Assembly: GCF_017875645.1 (NCBI RefSeq) | Contig: NZ_JAGGMR010000001.1 | Span: 3,038,001-3,102,000, forward strand | Direction: 5' to 3' | Length of the DNA: 64,000 bases | Source: Nocardia goodfellowii | Lineage (GTDB): Bacteria > Actinomycetota > Actinomycetes > Mycobacteriales > Mycobacteriaceae | In this document: piece by piece, positions 19,858 through 28,795 of the stretch | Position numbering within the stretch: position 1 is the stretch's first letter | Layout: each line of letters opens with the position of its first letter | Notes under the pieces: model-generated | Told to the model about the DNA's origin: nothing | Seen by the model: the letters and a program-made list of their open reading frames with translations, nothing else | Database searches by the model: none | Translations under genes and position numbers: made by a program

Positions 19858-20832
19858 ATGACGGTACGCCCCGACGACCCCGCGCCGAACCCGCACGCCA
19901 CCGAGGCGGAGGTCGAAGCAGCGCTCAAGGATACGAAGCTCGCCCAGGTCCTCTACCACGACTGGGAAGCCGAGACCTACGACGACAAATGGTCCATTTC
20001 CTATGACGAGCGCTGTATCGAATACGCCCGCGGCCGGTTCGACGCCGCGGTGGGCCCCGCTCCGCTGCCCTACGACAAGGCGCTCGAGCTGGGTTGCGGT
20101 ACCGGCTTCTTCCTGCTGAACCTGATGCAGGGTGGCGTCGCCAAGTCCGGCTCGGTCACCGATCTGTCCCCGGGCATGGTCAAGGTCGCGCTGCGCAACG
20201 CCGACCACCTCGGCCTGGATGTGGACGGCCGGGTCGCCGACGCCGAGACCATTCCGTACGAGGACGACACCTTCGACCTGGTCTGCGGCCACGCCGTGCT
20301 GCACCACATCCCCGACGTGGAGCTAGCGCTGAAGGAGTGCCTGCGGGTGCTCAAGCCGGGCGGACGCTTCGTCTTCGCGGGCGAGCCGACCACCATCGGC
20401 AACCGTTACGCGCGCCGGCTCGGTCAGGCCACCTGGAAGGTCACCACCGAGATCACCAAGCTGCCGTTCCTGTCCGGCTGGCGGCGGCCGCAGACCGAAC
20501 TCGACGAGTCCTCGCGCGCCGCGGCGCTGGAGGCCGTCGTCGACCTGCACACCTTCGATCCGCGCGAGCTCGAGGCGATGGCGTCCTCGGCCGGCGCGGT
20601 CGAGGTCAAGGCCACCACCGAGGAGTTCGCCGCCGCCCTGTGGGGCTGGCCGGTGCGCACCTTCGAGGCCGCCGTGCCCGACGAGAAGCTGACCATCCGC
20701 TACCGGATGGCCCAGTACAAGGCTTGGCTGGCGCTGAGCAAGCTGGACGAGAAGGTGCTCAAGCACGTTGTGCCGCGCCAGTTCTTCTACAACGCGATGA
20801 TCACCGGCGTGAAGCCGGGCGCCGCCGAATAG
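19858..20832 (+). CDS. Class I SAM-dependent methyltransferase
   Basis: 324 residues. SAM motif I is ALELGCGTGFFLLNLMQGG, followed by VTDLSPGMVKVALRNA and the motif-IV/post-I segment DTFDLVCGHAVLHHIPDVELALKECLRVLKPGGRFVFAGEP, typical of UbiE-like methyltransferases. The N-terminal extension contains YHDWEAETYDDKWSISYDERCIEYARGRF, conserved in the mycobacterial Rv3038c group. The methyl acceptor is unknown. The stop overlaps the next gene's GTG by one nt, so the two are coupled. Confidence 0.85.
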   Translation: MTVRPDDPAPNPHATEAEVEAALKDTKLAQVLYHDWEAETYDDKWSISYDERCIEYARGRFDAAVGPAPLPYDKALELGCGTGFFLLNLMQGGVAKSGSVTDLSPGMVKVALRNADHLGLDVDGRVADAETIPYEDDTFDLVCGHAVLHHIPDVELALKECLRVLKPGGRFVFAGEPTTIGNRYARRLGQATWKVTTEITKLPFLSGWRRPQTELDESSRAAALEAVVDLHTFDPRELEAMASSAGAVEVKATTEEFAAALWGWPVRTFEAAVPDEKLTIRYRMAQYKAWLALSKLDEKVLKHVVPRQFFYNAMITGVKPGAAE

Positions 20833-22064
20833 TGGGATATCGCTTCAGCCGCGACGACGTCGCCTTCCTGACCGGTGCGGCAGGTATCGCCGCACTGGCG
20901 GAGGTGGACCGGCTGGAGCTCACCCCCGCGACGCAGCTGCGTGATATCGAGCGGGTGCGCCGCGACCACGGGTCTTTCGCGGCGGCGTTGATCGACACGA
21001 TTCGGTTGCGCCGCAAGGCAACCGCCAAGCTCCTCGGTGCGGGGCAGTGGCTGTTCACCGATGACGCGTTGCAGCAGGCGACACCGTCTCTGGTGGCGCG
21101 GGCGCGGGCCGCGCGGCTGGCTGGTCGCGCCGTACACGACGTGACCTGTTCCATCGGTGCGGAGCTGGCCGAGCTGGCGCGGGTCTGCCCGGCGGTGATC
21201 GGCAGCGACCTCGACGACGTCCGGCTGTCGATGGCCGCCCACAATGTGCGCCACGCCCGCACCGGGCCGGGAGCCGCCGGCGTACTGGTGGCCAAAGCGG
21301 ATGCACTGGTACCGGTCAGCCGGGACACCGTCGTCATCGCGGATCCGGCCCGCCGCGCGGACGGTCGCCGAACTCACGATTCGGCCAAGCTGCAACCTCC
21401 GCTGCCCGATCTGCTGGCCGCCTATGCCGGCCGTGATCTCGCCGTGAAGTGTGCTCCGGGACTGGATTTCGACAGCTTGGACTGGGCGGGTGAGATCGAA
21501 GTGGTCTCGCTCGACGGCGCGGTGCGCGAAGCCTGCCTCTGGTCGCCCGGACTGGCCGAAGCAGGGGTGACCCGCCGCGCCACCGTCTTGTCGGCCACCG
21601 GCGAACCTGTCGTGCTCACCGACGCCGACCCCGAGGACATCCCCGAACGCGAACCCGGCGAATGGATCGTCGACCCGGACGGCGCGATCGTCCGCGCGGG
21701 CCTGGTCCGCCACTACGCCGCGAAACACGGTCTGTGGCAACTGGATCCGCAGATCGCCTATTTGACCGGCGACCGCGTCCCCGACGGAGTGCGCGGTTTC
21801 CGCGTTGTCGACCGCCTGGAACTGCGGGAGAAATCGCTGCGCCGAGAACTGGCCCGCCGGGATTGCGGCTCGCTGGAGATTCTGGTCCGCGGCATCGACA
21901 TCGATCCGGACGCCCTGCGCAAACGCTTGAAACTCCGTGGCGCACAACCTTATACGCTGGTCATCACTCGGATCGGCCGCACCGGCACGGCATTCCTGTG
22001 CACCGCGCACCGGATGCCACCCCGGTCGTCCGGAACCGGTCTCAGTGCTCCGGCTCGAAGGTGA
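20832..22064 (+). CDS. THUMP-like/SAM-dependent methyltransferase-fold protein
   Basis: 410 residues starting at GTG 20832, which overlaps the upstream TAG. Sequence VGYRFSRDDVAFLTGAAGIAALAEVDRLEL is followed by a Rossmann-like methyltransferase segment (VHDVTCSIGAELAELARVCPAVIGSDLDDVRLSMAAHNV), DTVVIADPARRADGRR in the place of the catalytic (D/N)PP(Y/F), and a C-terminal domain with RDCGSLEILVRGIDIDPDALRKRLKLRG. This matches the Rv3037c-type proteins annotated as THUMP-like. A nucleic-acid substrate is plausible but unproven. Its 3' end overlaps the convergent lipoprotein gene by 23 nt. Confidence 0.75.
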   Translation: MGYRFSRDDVAFLTGAAGIAALAEVDRLELTPATQLRDIERVRRDHGSFAAALIDTIRLRRKATAKLLGAGQWLFTDDALQQATPSLVARARAARLAGRAVHDVTCSIGAELAELARVCPAVIGSDLDDVRLSMAAHNVRHARTGPGAAGVLVAKADALVPVSRDTVVIADPARRADGRRTHDSAKLQPPLPDLLAAYAGRDLAVKCAPGLDFDSLDWAGEIEVVSLDGAVREACLWSPGLAEAGVTRRATVLSATGEPVVLTDADPEDIPEREPGEWIVDPDGAIVRAGLVRHYAAKHGLWQLDPQIAYLTGDRVPDGVRGFRVVDRLELREKSLRRELARRDCGSLEILVRGIDIDPDALRKRLKLRGAQPYTLVITRIGRTGTAFLCTAHRMPPRSSGTGLSAPARR

Positions 22065-23346
22065 AGACCTCGCCGATCCGGGTCGCTACGACGACCTCGC
22101 CCTCGGCTCCGACCGAGGTGCCGGTGGTGCTGCCCTTGGCCCCCGGCAACGGATCCGAATCCTCGGTCGCGCCGGTGGTGGTGTCGAAGGTGATGAGGTT
22201 GAGTCCGTCGCCGATCGCGGCGGTGGTGTAACCGATCCCGCCCGCGGTCTGCACCGGCGTCCCGCGCAGCACAAGGTCTTTACGCTCCCAGACGATTTCG
22301 GCGGTCTCGCCCTTGTCTCGCAGCGCCACCAGGTAGCCGTTGTCGCCCGCGGGGATGATCACGCCCTCGTCGGACACCGAAATGCCGTACCGGGGAGCCC
22401 ATTCCAGATTGTGCACCCATTTGGTGCGGCCGTCCGCGGTGTCGACCGCGAGCAACCGGTTGCTGTTGTCGCCGACGTAGACGGTTTTGCCGTCCGCGGA
22501 CAGGGTGGGGCTGGTGGCGCTGCCGCCGGACAGCATCTCCGCGCTCCACTCCCGCTGAATCTTGTTGTCGTGGTAGCGCATCGCGACCAGCGCGGCGGTC
22601 GGCGAGCCGGGCTTCCACAGGGTCAGATAGAAGCGGCCGCTGCCCGCGTCGACGGCGGAGATATTGGCGACCGAGCAGTATGGGCCGCCGGTGGCGCAAT
22701 CCTCCAGGCCCTGGCCGGATGCCGGGCGGGTCAGCCCCGGATGCGCGAGAAAATCGGGTTCGCCGAGCAACTGCACGGTGGAGACCACGCGCGCGCCGGT
22801 CTGGCGGCTGAGCACATCGACCTGCCCGGACTGGGTGACGGTCAGCAGGTGCCCGTCACCGGTGAACTGCACCGAGACCGGCACGCCGGAAACCGGAGTG
22901 CGCCACCGCGGCTGACCGAGGTAGTTCAGCGAGTTCACCGCGCCGTCGTCGCCGGTATAGACATTGGCGGCGCCGTCGACCACCGAGGGGGAGCTGATCG
23001 CGTTGGGGCCCAGCTGATTACAGAAACGCTTGCGGCCGGTGGGCATCTGGAGCGAGAGCAGGGCGCAGTTGTTCGGGGTGCGGGTGGTGAGGAACATCTG
23101 CCCCTTGGGGCCGATCGCGACGGGTTCCTGGATCGGGCCGCCGACCGGGCGAGTCCAGCTCAGCGCCATCTTCCGGGCTCCGGCGACCGAGGTGACGCCG
23201 GCGTTGCGGCCGTCGTGGTGCGCGGCGGGCCAGCCCGCTCCGGTGCCGACCTCGATGTCGTCGATGTCGGTACCGCAACCGGCCACCGTCACCGCTCCGA
23301 TGGCCGCGAGCACGGCCATCGCATGCATCCGGGATCGCGTACGCAC
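22042..23346 (-). CDS. PQQ-like beta-propeller lipoprotein
   Basis: 434 residues from GTG 23346, chosen because GAGGGGAGA lies about 9 nt upstream; a later in-frame ATG is also possible. A signal peptide with lipobox VTVAGCGT precedes a WD/PQQ-like propeller with repeated blades (NALSSPSVVDGAANVYTGDDGAV-type pattern; SPTLSADGKTVYVGDNSNRLLAVDTADGRTKWVHNL). It corresponds to mycobacterial Rv3035. No quinoprotein dehydrogenase active site is seen, so it is more likely a binding or assembly scaffold outside the membrane. Confidence 0.8.
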   Translation of the reverse strand: MRTRSRMHAMAVLAAIGAVTVAGCGTDIDDIEVGTGAGWPAAHHDGRNAGVTSVAGARKMALSWTRPVGGPIQEPVAIGPKGQMFLTTRTPNNCALLSLQMPTGRKRFCNQLGPNAISSPSVVDGAANVYTGDDGAVNSLNYLGQPRWRTPVSGVPVSVQFTGDGHLLTVTQSGQVDVLSRQTGARVVSTVQLLGEPDFLAHPGLTRPASGQGLEDCATGGPYCSVANISAVDAGSGRFYLTLWKPGSPTAALVAMRYHDNKIQREWSAEMLSGGSATSPTLSADGKTVYVGDNSNRLLAVDTADGRTKWVHNLEWAPRYGISVSDEGVIIPAGDNGYLVALRDKGETAEIVWERKDLVLRGTPVQTAGGIGYTTAAIGDGLNLITFDTTTGATEDSDPLPGAKGSTTGTSVGAEGEVVVATRIGEVFTFEPEH

Positions 23347-23521
23347 CTGGTTTTCTCCCCTCGGGTCGATGGCCGCACGCAAGAGTAGTCGGTAGCCGAT
23401 GGACCTCGGCCCGCACCCCACTAAGCTGTCAGCCGATGGACAAGCTGACCTTTTCGAGCGACCCGCAAGCGGTCGCCGGCGCCGGGATCTCTGCCCTGCG
23501 GAACGCGACAGGAGACGGTTC

Positions 23522-24271
23522 GTGACGAGCATGTGGGGCGCACCGTTGCGCGCGCGCTGGGCGGGCTCACGCCGCCGGGATCCGCAGCAGGCGCGATTTC
23601 TGACGATGGCCTCGCTGCGCTGGGTGCTTGCCAACCGCGCGTACACGCCCTGGTATCTCGTGCGGTACTACCGCTTGTTCAAGTTCAAGCTGACCAACCC
23701 GCATATCGTCCTGCGCGGCATGGTGTTCCTGGGCAAGCGGGTGGAAATCCACGCCACCCCGGAGCTGGGCCGGATGGAAATCGGCCGCTGGGTGCACATC
23801 GGTGACGGCAACGCCATCCGCTGCCACGAAGGCTCGCTCCGGATCGGCGACAAGGTGGTGTTCGGCAAGGACAACGTCGTCAACACCTACCTCGATATCG
23901 AGATCGGTGAATCCACCCTGGTCGCCGACTGGTGCTACATCTGCGACTTCGACCACCGGATGGACGACATCACCATGCCGATCAAGGATCAGGGCATCGT
24001 GAAGAGTCCCGTCCGGATCGGCCCCGACACCTGGATCGCCGCCAAGGTGACGGTGCTGCGCGAAACCCGGGTCGGGCGCGGCTGTGTGCTCGGCGCGCAC
24101 GCGGTGGTCAAGGGGGATATCCCGGACTACGGCATCGCGGTCGGCGCGCCCGCGAAGGTCGTCAAGAACCGGAAGGCCGCGTGGGAGGCGGGCGCGGAGG
24201 AACGCGCCAAATATCTTGCCGCGCTGGCGGACATCGAACGCAAGAAGAACGGGGTCACCCAGCAGGCCTAG
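23522..24271 (+). CDS. Left-handed beta-helix acetyltransferase (CysE/LacA/LpxA/NodL type)
   Basis: 249 residues from GTG 23522, six nt after GGAGA; an ATG three codons later is an alternative. Hexapeptide repeats dominate the middle (VEIHATPELGRMEIGRWVHIGDGNAI, LRIGDKVVFGKDNVV, IEIGESTLVADWCYICDFDH). The classic ending GRGCVLGAHAVVKGDIPDYGIAVGAPAKVVKNR follows. The catalytic His lies in DFDHRMDD. It probably O-acetylates a cell-surface sugar. It sits where mycobacterial Rv3034c is found, next to glucan-modifying genes, and could decorate methylglucose or envelope polysaccharide. Confidence 0.85.
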   Translation: MTSMWGAPLRARWAGSRRRDPQQARFLTMASLRWVLANRAYTPWYLVRYYRLFKFKLTNPHIVLRGMVFLGKRVEIHATPELGRMEIGRWVHIGDGNAIRCHEGSLRIGDKVVFGKDNVVNTYLDIEIGESTLVADWCYICDFDHRMDDITMPIKDQGIVKSPVRIGPDTWIAAKVTVLRETRVGRGCVLGAHAVVKGDIPDYGIAVGAPAKVVKNRKAAWEAGAEERAKYLAALADIERKKNGVTQQA

Positions 24272-24301
24272 TTCGTCGGTGGGGTTGGGTACGGTCGGCG
24301 C

Positions 24302-24853
24302 ATGACCGGATACGCGGCGCTGCTGCGCGGGATCGCACCCAGCAACCCGAACATGACCAACGACAAACTGCGCGCGGTTTTCGAGCGGCTCGGCTTCGAG
24401 AAGGTCGCGTCCGTCCTGGCCAGCGGCAATATCGTGTTCCACAGCGACGAATCCGATGTGCCCGCGCTCGAGGAGCGCATCCAGCAGGCCCTGATCGCCG
24501 AGCTCGGCATCGGCGGCGGCACCATCGTCCGCAGTCACGAAGAGCTGCGAAAGCTCTTGGACAGCGACCCTTTCCCCGGTCTCACCCACGGCCGCGGCAC
24601 CTACCTCACCGCCACTTTCCTCAAAGAAGGCGCACCCACCCCCGTACGATTGCCCGACCAGCCCGATCCCTTGGTCCAGATCGTCGGGTACGACGAGGCG
24701 GCGCGCGTCTTCCTCTGGATCATCGACAACAGCGACCAGGGCAAGACTCCCGACTTCATGTCCTGGCTGGACAAGACCTACGGCAAAGACATCACCACCC
24801 GCACCTGGCTCACCGTCCAGCGCATCGTCAAGAAGCTGGAAAGCCTGGTGTAG
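24302..24853 (+). CDS. DUF1697 family protein
   Basis: 183 residues with the DUF1697 pattern from the first residues: YAALLRGIAPSNPNMTNDKLRAVFERLGFEKVASVLASGNIVF, where most members have LLRGINVGG. It continues with conserved FLKEGAP-type and TWLTVQRIVKKLESL endings. It is cytoplasmic with no known reaction. It lies 30 nt after the acyltransferase and is convergent with the glycosyltransferase. Not part of the mycobacterial syntenic set that I recall, so probably a lineage-specific insertion. Confidence 0.85.
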   Translation: MTGYAALLRGIAPSNPNMTNDKLRAVFERLGFEKVASVLASGNIVFHSDESDVPALEERIQQALIAELGIGGGTIVRSHEELRKLLDSDPFPGLTHGRGTYLTATFLKEGAPTPVRLPDQPDPLVQIVGYDEAARVFLWIIDNSDQGKTPDFMSWLDKTYGKDITTRTWLTVQRIVKKLESLV

Positions 24854-24864
24854 CAGGGGGATGC

Positions 24865-26127
24865 TCAGATCGGGTTGTTCGGATCCCGTTCCGGCAGTGG
24901 GCGTTCCACGATCGTCGGACGTCCCAGCGGATTGCGGACGCGGCGTTTGGCGGAGTGGTAGACCTGGGCGGTTTCCGCGGCGACGACATCCCAGGCGAAG
25001 TCCGCGGTGAGGCGATCACGGGCGGCGTAGGCCCGAGATTGGGCGGCGGCGGGGTCGTCCAGGGTGGCGCAGACGGCGTCGACCAGACCGTTGACGTCGG
25101 CGGGCTCGAACGAGGCGCCGGTGACGCCGTCGATGACGGCTTCACCCAAACCGCCTGCGGTGGAAGTGATCAGGGGGGTTCCGGCGGCGGCGGCTTCCAG
25201 GGCGACGATGCCGAACGGTTCGTAGCGGCTGGGCAGCACGATGGCGTCGGCGCCGTGCAGCCAGCCGAGGAGTTCGGAATGATCGAGCTGGCCGGTGAAG
25301 GTGACCGCGCGGGCGACCCGGTGCCCGCGGGCCCGTTCCCGCAGCCAGTCGAATTGGGTGCCGACACCGGCGACGGTCAGTGTGGTGCCGGGGTGGGCGC
25401 GACGGATGCGGGGCAGCGCGGCAATGGCGTCCTGCACGCCCTTCTCGTATTCGAGGCGGCCGACATACAGCAGGCGGGGCGGACCGCTGCGGGGCGCGCG
25501 CGGCCGGAAAGTCCAGGCGCCCACGTCGATTCCGTTGCGGATGACCGTCATGGGGACGCGTTCGGGACCGTAGAGCCGCTCCACTTCGTCCTGCATGGAC
25601 GTCGAACAGGTGATCAACGCGTCGGATTCGTTGGCCAGCCACCATTCGACGGAATGCACCTGCTTGTTGACCTTGCCCGCGACCCAGCCGCTGTGCCGGC
25701 CGGCCTCGGTGGCGTGGATGGTCGAGACCAGCGGCACGTCGTAGTACTCGGCCAGCGCGATGCCGGGATGCGCGACCAGCCAGTCGTGGGCATGCACCAC
25801 ATCGGGGGTCCAGCCCTCGCCGATACCGGGTTTGCCCAGCGCCACCCCGGCGCGCACCATGGCGTGGCCCATGGCCAGCGTCCAGGCGAGCATGTCTTCG
25901 CCGAAGTCGAAGGACGGCGGGTCCTCCGCGACCGCCACCACCAGCACGCCGTCGGCGACGAAGGAGTGCGTGGGATGGGTCGAGGAGTCGGTGCCGGAGG
26001 GCCGGCGGGAGAGCACGACCACTTCGTGGCCGCCGGCGGCCAATTCGGTAGCCAAGTGATGCACGTGGCGGCCGAGCCCACCGACAACAACCGGTGGGTA
26101 CTCCCACGACACCATCAAGATTTTCAT
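24865..26127 (-). CDS. GT4 glycosyltransferase, glucan (MGLP/glycogen) type
   Basis: 420 residues from ATG 26127, which overlaps the preceding stop by 4 nt. GT-B fold: N-terminal MKILMVSWEYPPVVVGGLGRHV-type start as in glycogen synthases, VVHAHDWLVAHPGIALA, then the C-terminal donor site RLLYVGRLEYEKGVQDAIAAL and the E-x7-E motif PSRYEPFGIVALEAAAAG. It uses a nucleotide-glucose to extend alpha-1,4-glucan. Synteny with Rv3032, and coupling to the GH57 and methyltransferase genes, points to methylglucose lipopolysaccharide assembly in the cytoplasm. Confidence 0.9.
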   Translation of the reverse strand: MKILMVSWEYPPVVVGGLGRHVHHLATELAAGGHEVVVLSRRPSGTDSSTHPTHSFVADGVLVVAVAEDPPSFDFGEDMLAWTLAMGHAMVRAGVALGKPGIGEGWTPDVVHAHDWLVAHPGIALAEYYDVPLVSTIHATEAGRHSGWVAGKVNKQVHSVEWWLANESDALITCSTSMQDEVERLYGPERVPMTVIRNGIDVGAWTFRPRAPRSGPPRLLYVGRLEYEKGVQDAIAALPRIRRAHPGTTLTVAGVGTQFDWLRERARGHRVARAVTFTGQLDHSELLGWLHGADAIVLPSRYEPFGIVALEAAAAGTPLITSTAGGLGEAVIDGVTGASFEPADVNGLVDAVCATLDDPAAAQSRAYAARDRLTADFAWDVVAAETAQVYHSAKRRVRNPLGRPTIVERPLPERDPNNPI

Positions 26128-27686
26128 GTAATTCCTTCTGCAGCGGAGCCTGGTTCCGCAGAGCTGCCCGCATGTCTCCCGAGTCGTCTGGCATCGAGTC
26201 CGGGGAAGAGTCCGTCGGCCGCACCCCATCCTGCCGCCAACCGGTGTGCTTTGGCGAGTTGGCCCGCGCCCACGGCGGCCGCCAATTCCCGTACGGCGTG
26301 CGCGTGCTGATGCGCGCGTTCGCGGGCATAACCGGCCGCGGAGTCCTTGGAGACCATGAACGCCCAGTCGCTCTGCACGGTGAGGACCGCTTCGCGCAAC
26401 AACTGGTCGGCGACCGGGTCACGCAGGGCCGGACCGGTTTCCGCGGCCCGCATCTTGTCGAGGGTGTCGAGGGTCAGCCGGACGATGTCTTCGTTCAGTT
26501 CCACCAGGTCACGGACTTGATCACCGGCCCACACCCGCCAGTCCTTGCCGGATCCCCACGACGAGTCGGGCAGCTGGACGGGCTCCCCGACATAGCCGCC
26601 GGCCCGCGCGTCGGCGAGGGTGCCGACGCGGACGCCCGCCTCGGGCAGTTTGCGCAGCACCTGGGCCAGCCATTGCGGTCCCTCGTGCCACCAGTGCCCG
26701 AACAGTTCGGTATCGAAAGCGGCCACTACCAGCGCCGGACGGCCGATCCGCGCGGATTCGGCGATCAGCCGTTCGCGCACGGTCTGCACGAAATCGTCGA
26801 CATCGCGGACCACGGCCGCGGCCGCGAGCTCCGGGTCGTAGGGAGCCTTGTCCGGACCCGCCACCGTTTTGCCGGTGACCCGCGCCGGTTTGAGTCCGGT
26901 CGCGTGGTCATAGTGATGGAAATCACGGTACGCACCGTGCCCCGGATAGCCGGATTTCGGCGACCAGACCCGGTAGCTGACATGCAGATCGCGGCCGAAC
27001 GCCACCACCTCCGAGTCCCGCACCGGCCGCCCGAGGCTGCTGTCACCGCGCAGCGAGGGGCCGTCGACCATGAAATGCGTCACACCGGCGGCGTCGTATT
27101 CGACCTCCATGCCCGGCGTGAAACCACACTCCGGGGCCCAGATGCCGCCGGGAGTGTGACCCCACCGATGACGCGCGTCGGCCAAGCCCTCGGCGAGCTC
27201 GAACTCGCGCAGCCGGGAATCCAGCAGCGGCTGAAACGGATGGGCCAGCGGCCCACCCAGCAGTTCGATCGCCTCGGCGTCGATGAGCTGCCGCCACACC
27301 GGCGCCGCCCCGTGCCGCCAGTGCTGCTCGAACTCGGCCGAAGCTGTTGCGGCAAGCCGGTGTTCGTGGCGGCCGAGGGCGACGTTGCCCGCCATCGCGG
27401 CTTCGTCGGCGCGCAGCTGCCAGTTGCCCAGCCAGTGGTGCATCCCCGCGAGGCAGTGCGGATCATCGAGCTGCGCCGCCAGCACCGGGGTGATGCCGAG
27501 GCTCAGCAGATGCGAACGACCCTCCGCGGCAAGGGTTCTGAGCACTTCGGCGACGGGAAGGTAAGTGGCGGCCCACGATTGGTACAGCCATTCCTCCCCG
27601 ACCGGCCACCGCCCGTGATGGGCCAGCCACGGCAGATGTGAGTGCAGAACCAGCGAGAACTGACCGGGCACTTGCTCGGTCACCAC
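26124..27686 (-). CDS. GH57 alpha-1,4-glucan branching enzyme (DUF1957)
   Basis: 520 residues; two adjacent GTG codons (27686 and 27683) are both usable, and GAGG is better spaced for the second. Family GH57 with HSHLPWLAHHGRWPVGEEWLYQ at the N-terminus, the nucleophile Glu in GIWAPECGFTPG and the acid Asp in AAFDTELFGHWWHEGPQWL. DUF1957 occupies the C-terminal helical third. It makes alpha-1,6 branches in an alpha-glucan. Gene order methyltransferase-GH57-GT4 matches Rv3030-Rv3032, so a role in methylglucose lipopolysaccharide is the best reading. Confidence 0.9.
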   Translation of the reverse strand: MVTEQVPGQFSLVLHSHLPWLAHHGRWPVGEEWLYQSWAATYLPVAEVLRTLAAEGRSHLLSLGITPVLAAQLDDPHCLAGMHHWLGNWQLRADEAAMAGNVALGRHEHRLAATASAEFEQHWRHGAAPVWRQLIDAEAIELLGGPLAHPFQPLLDSRLREFELAEGLADARHRWGHTPGGIWAPECGFTPGMEVEYDAAGVTHFMVDGPSLRGDSSLGRPVRDSEVVAFGRDLHVSYRVWSPKSGYPGHGAYRDFHHYDHATGLKPARVTGKTVAGPDKAPYDPELAAAAVVRDVDDFVQTVRERLIAESARIGRPALVVAAFDTELFGHWWHEGPQWLAQVLRKLPEAGVRVGTLADARAGGYVGEPVQLPDSSWGSGKDWRVWAGDQVRDLVELNEDIVRLTLDTLDKMRAAETGPALRDPVADQLLREAVLTVQSDWAFMVSKDSAAGYARERAHQHAHAVRELAAAVGAGQLAKAHRLAAGWGAADGLFPGLDARRLGRHAGSSAEPGSAAEGIT

Positions 27687-27741
27687 GCCACCTCGCCCGT
27701 TGTGGCAGGGCAGGGCCGGGCTGCGGCCCGGTGCGCCGCGC

Positions 27742-28578
27742 TCATGCCGGTTTCACCGCGATCGCGAGCAGGTCGAGACTGGCGTCGATGTCCTCGGGGA
27801 AGATCGCGAAATCCTCGATGGTGACGCCCGCGACGTCGGCGGTCAGCTCGGCCGGCCACGGCTCACCGGCCAGCGCCCGCTCGATCTGCGCGTCGATGAA
27901 CGATCCACCGTGCTTGGCGTCCAGCGCTTTCAGGCCCGGTCCGTGGTGCACGCCGGTCATCACCGAGACCTCGAATCCGGCGTCGACCAGCAGTTCGGTG
28001 AGTTCGGCGGCATTGAGTTCGCGAGTGTGGAACGGATTGAGCGGCGTATCCCGGCCGGGGGAGAAGGTGATCCGGTTCGGCGTGCTGATCAGCAGTTCGC
28101 CGCCGGGCCGCAGCACTCGCAGGCACTCGCGCAGGAACTGGCTCTGGTCCCAGAGGTGTTCGATGACTTGGAAATTCACCACGACGTCGACCGAGGCGTC
28201 CTCCAGCGGCAGGTCGGCGAGATTGCCCTGGATCATCTCCACCCGGGGATAGCGCGCGCGTACGTGCTCGACGGCGCTGCTGTCATAGTCCAGTCCGATC
28301 ACCTGCGCGGCCACCCCGGCGATCATGTCCGCGCCGTAGCCTTCCCCGGATCCGGCTTCCAGCACGGTCTTTCCGGTGCAACGCTCCAGGAGGCGGGCGT
28401 AGACGATCTCGTGCCTGCGGAACCAGTAGTTCTCCTCCGCGATGCCGGGGACGGTGCGTTCGCCGGTCAGCGGCAGTGGTTCCACGGCCGCATCAGCCGG
28501 GACATCGCTGCCGTGGTCGGCCCGGGAGGGATGGTCGGGGTGGGTAAATACTGCGGCAGGGATCACAGCCTCGCTCAT
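27742..28578 (-). CDS. SAM-dependent methyltransferase (MGLP-associated)
   Basis: 278 residues from ATG 28578; a TTG eight codons upstream (28602) is possible. SAM motif I is KTVLEAGSGEGYGADMI, followed by VIGLDYDSSAVEHV, VVVNFQVIEHLWDQSQFLREC and LRPGGELLISTPNRITFS, a clear class I methyltransferase. The long 40-residue N-terminal extension is Pro/Asp-rich. As the first gene of the GH57/GT4 trio it is placed like Rv3030, a candidate O-methyltransferase for methylglucose polysaccharide. The specific position methylated is not inferable. Confidence 0.85.
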   Translation of the reverse strand: MSEAVIPAAVFTHPDHPSRADHGSDVPADAAVEPLPLTGERTVPGIAEENYWFRRHEIVYARLLERCTGKTVLEAGSGEGYGADMIAGVAAQVIGLDYDSSAVEHVRARYPRVEMIQGNLADLPLEDASVDVVVNFQVIEHLWDQSQFLRECLRVLRPGGELLISTPNRITFSPGRDTPLNPFHTRELNAAELTELLVDAGFEVSVMTGVHHGPGLKALDAKHGGSFIDAQIERALAGEPWPAELTADVAGVTIEDFAIFPEDIDASLDLLAIAVKPA

Positions 28579-28672
28579 CCACCTGACGTTAGCCGAGCCC
28601 AAAACGGCCGATACCTGCGGCCGGGGGTTGCGGTGGCAGGCACGGGGAGGACAGTTGTAAGAGTGAGGCGGC

Positions 28673-28694
28673 TAAGTTACCCACGGGTAACTTA
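28673..28694. promoter_or_regulatory. 22-bp palindrome in the etfBA promoter region
   Basis: Perfect 10-bp arms TAAGTTACCC and GGGTAACTTA around AC, about 100 bp before etfB and 95 bp before the divergent methyltransferase gene. A further half-site-like GGGTAATGT lies at 28700. The shape fits a TetR-type operator. The cognate regulator is not in the window. Confidence 0.6.
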
Positions 28695-28795
28695 ACGTAG
28701 GGTAATGTCACGCCCGAGCTCAATAATTGGACGTACGGCCCAGCTCGTGCGGCCACCGGATACACGCCCCCAGAACAGGAGGTCGACGAAGACCG

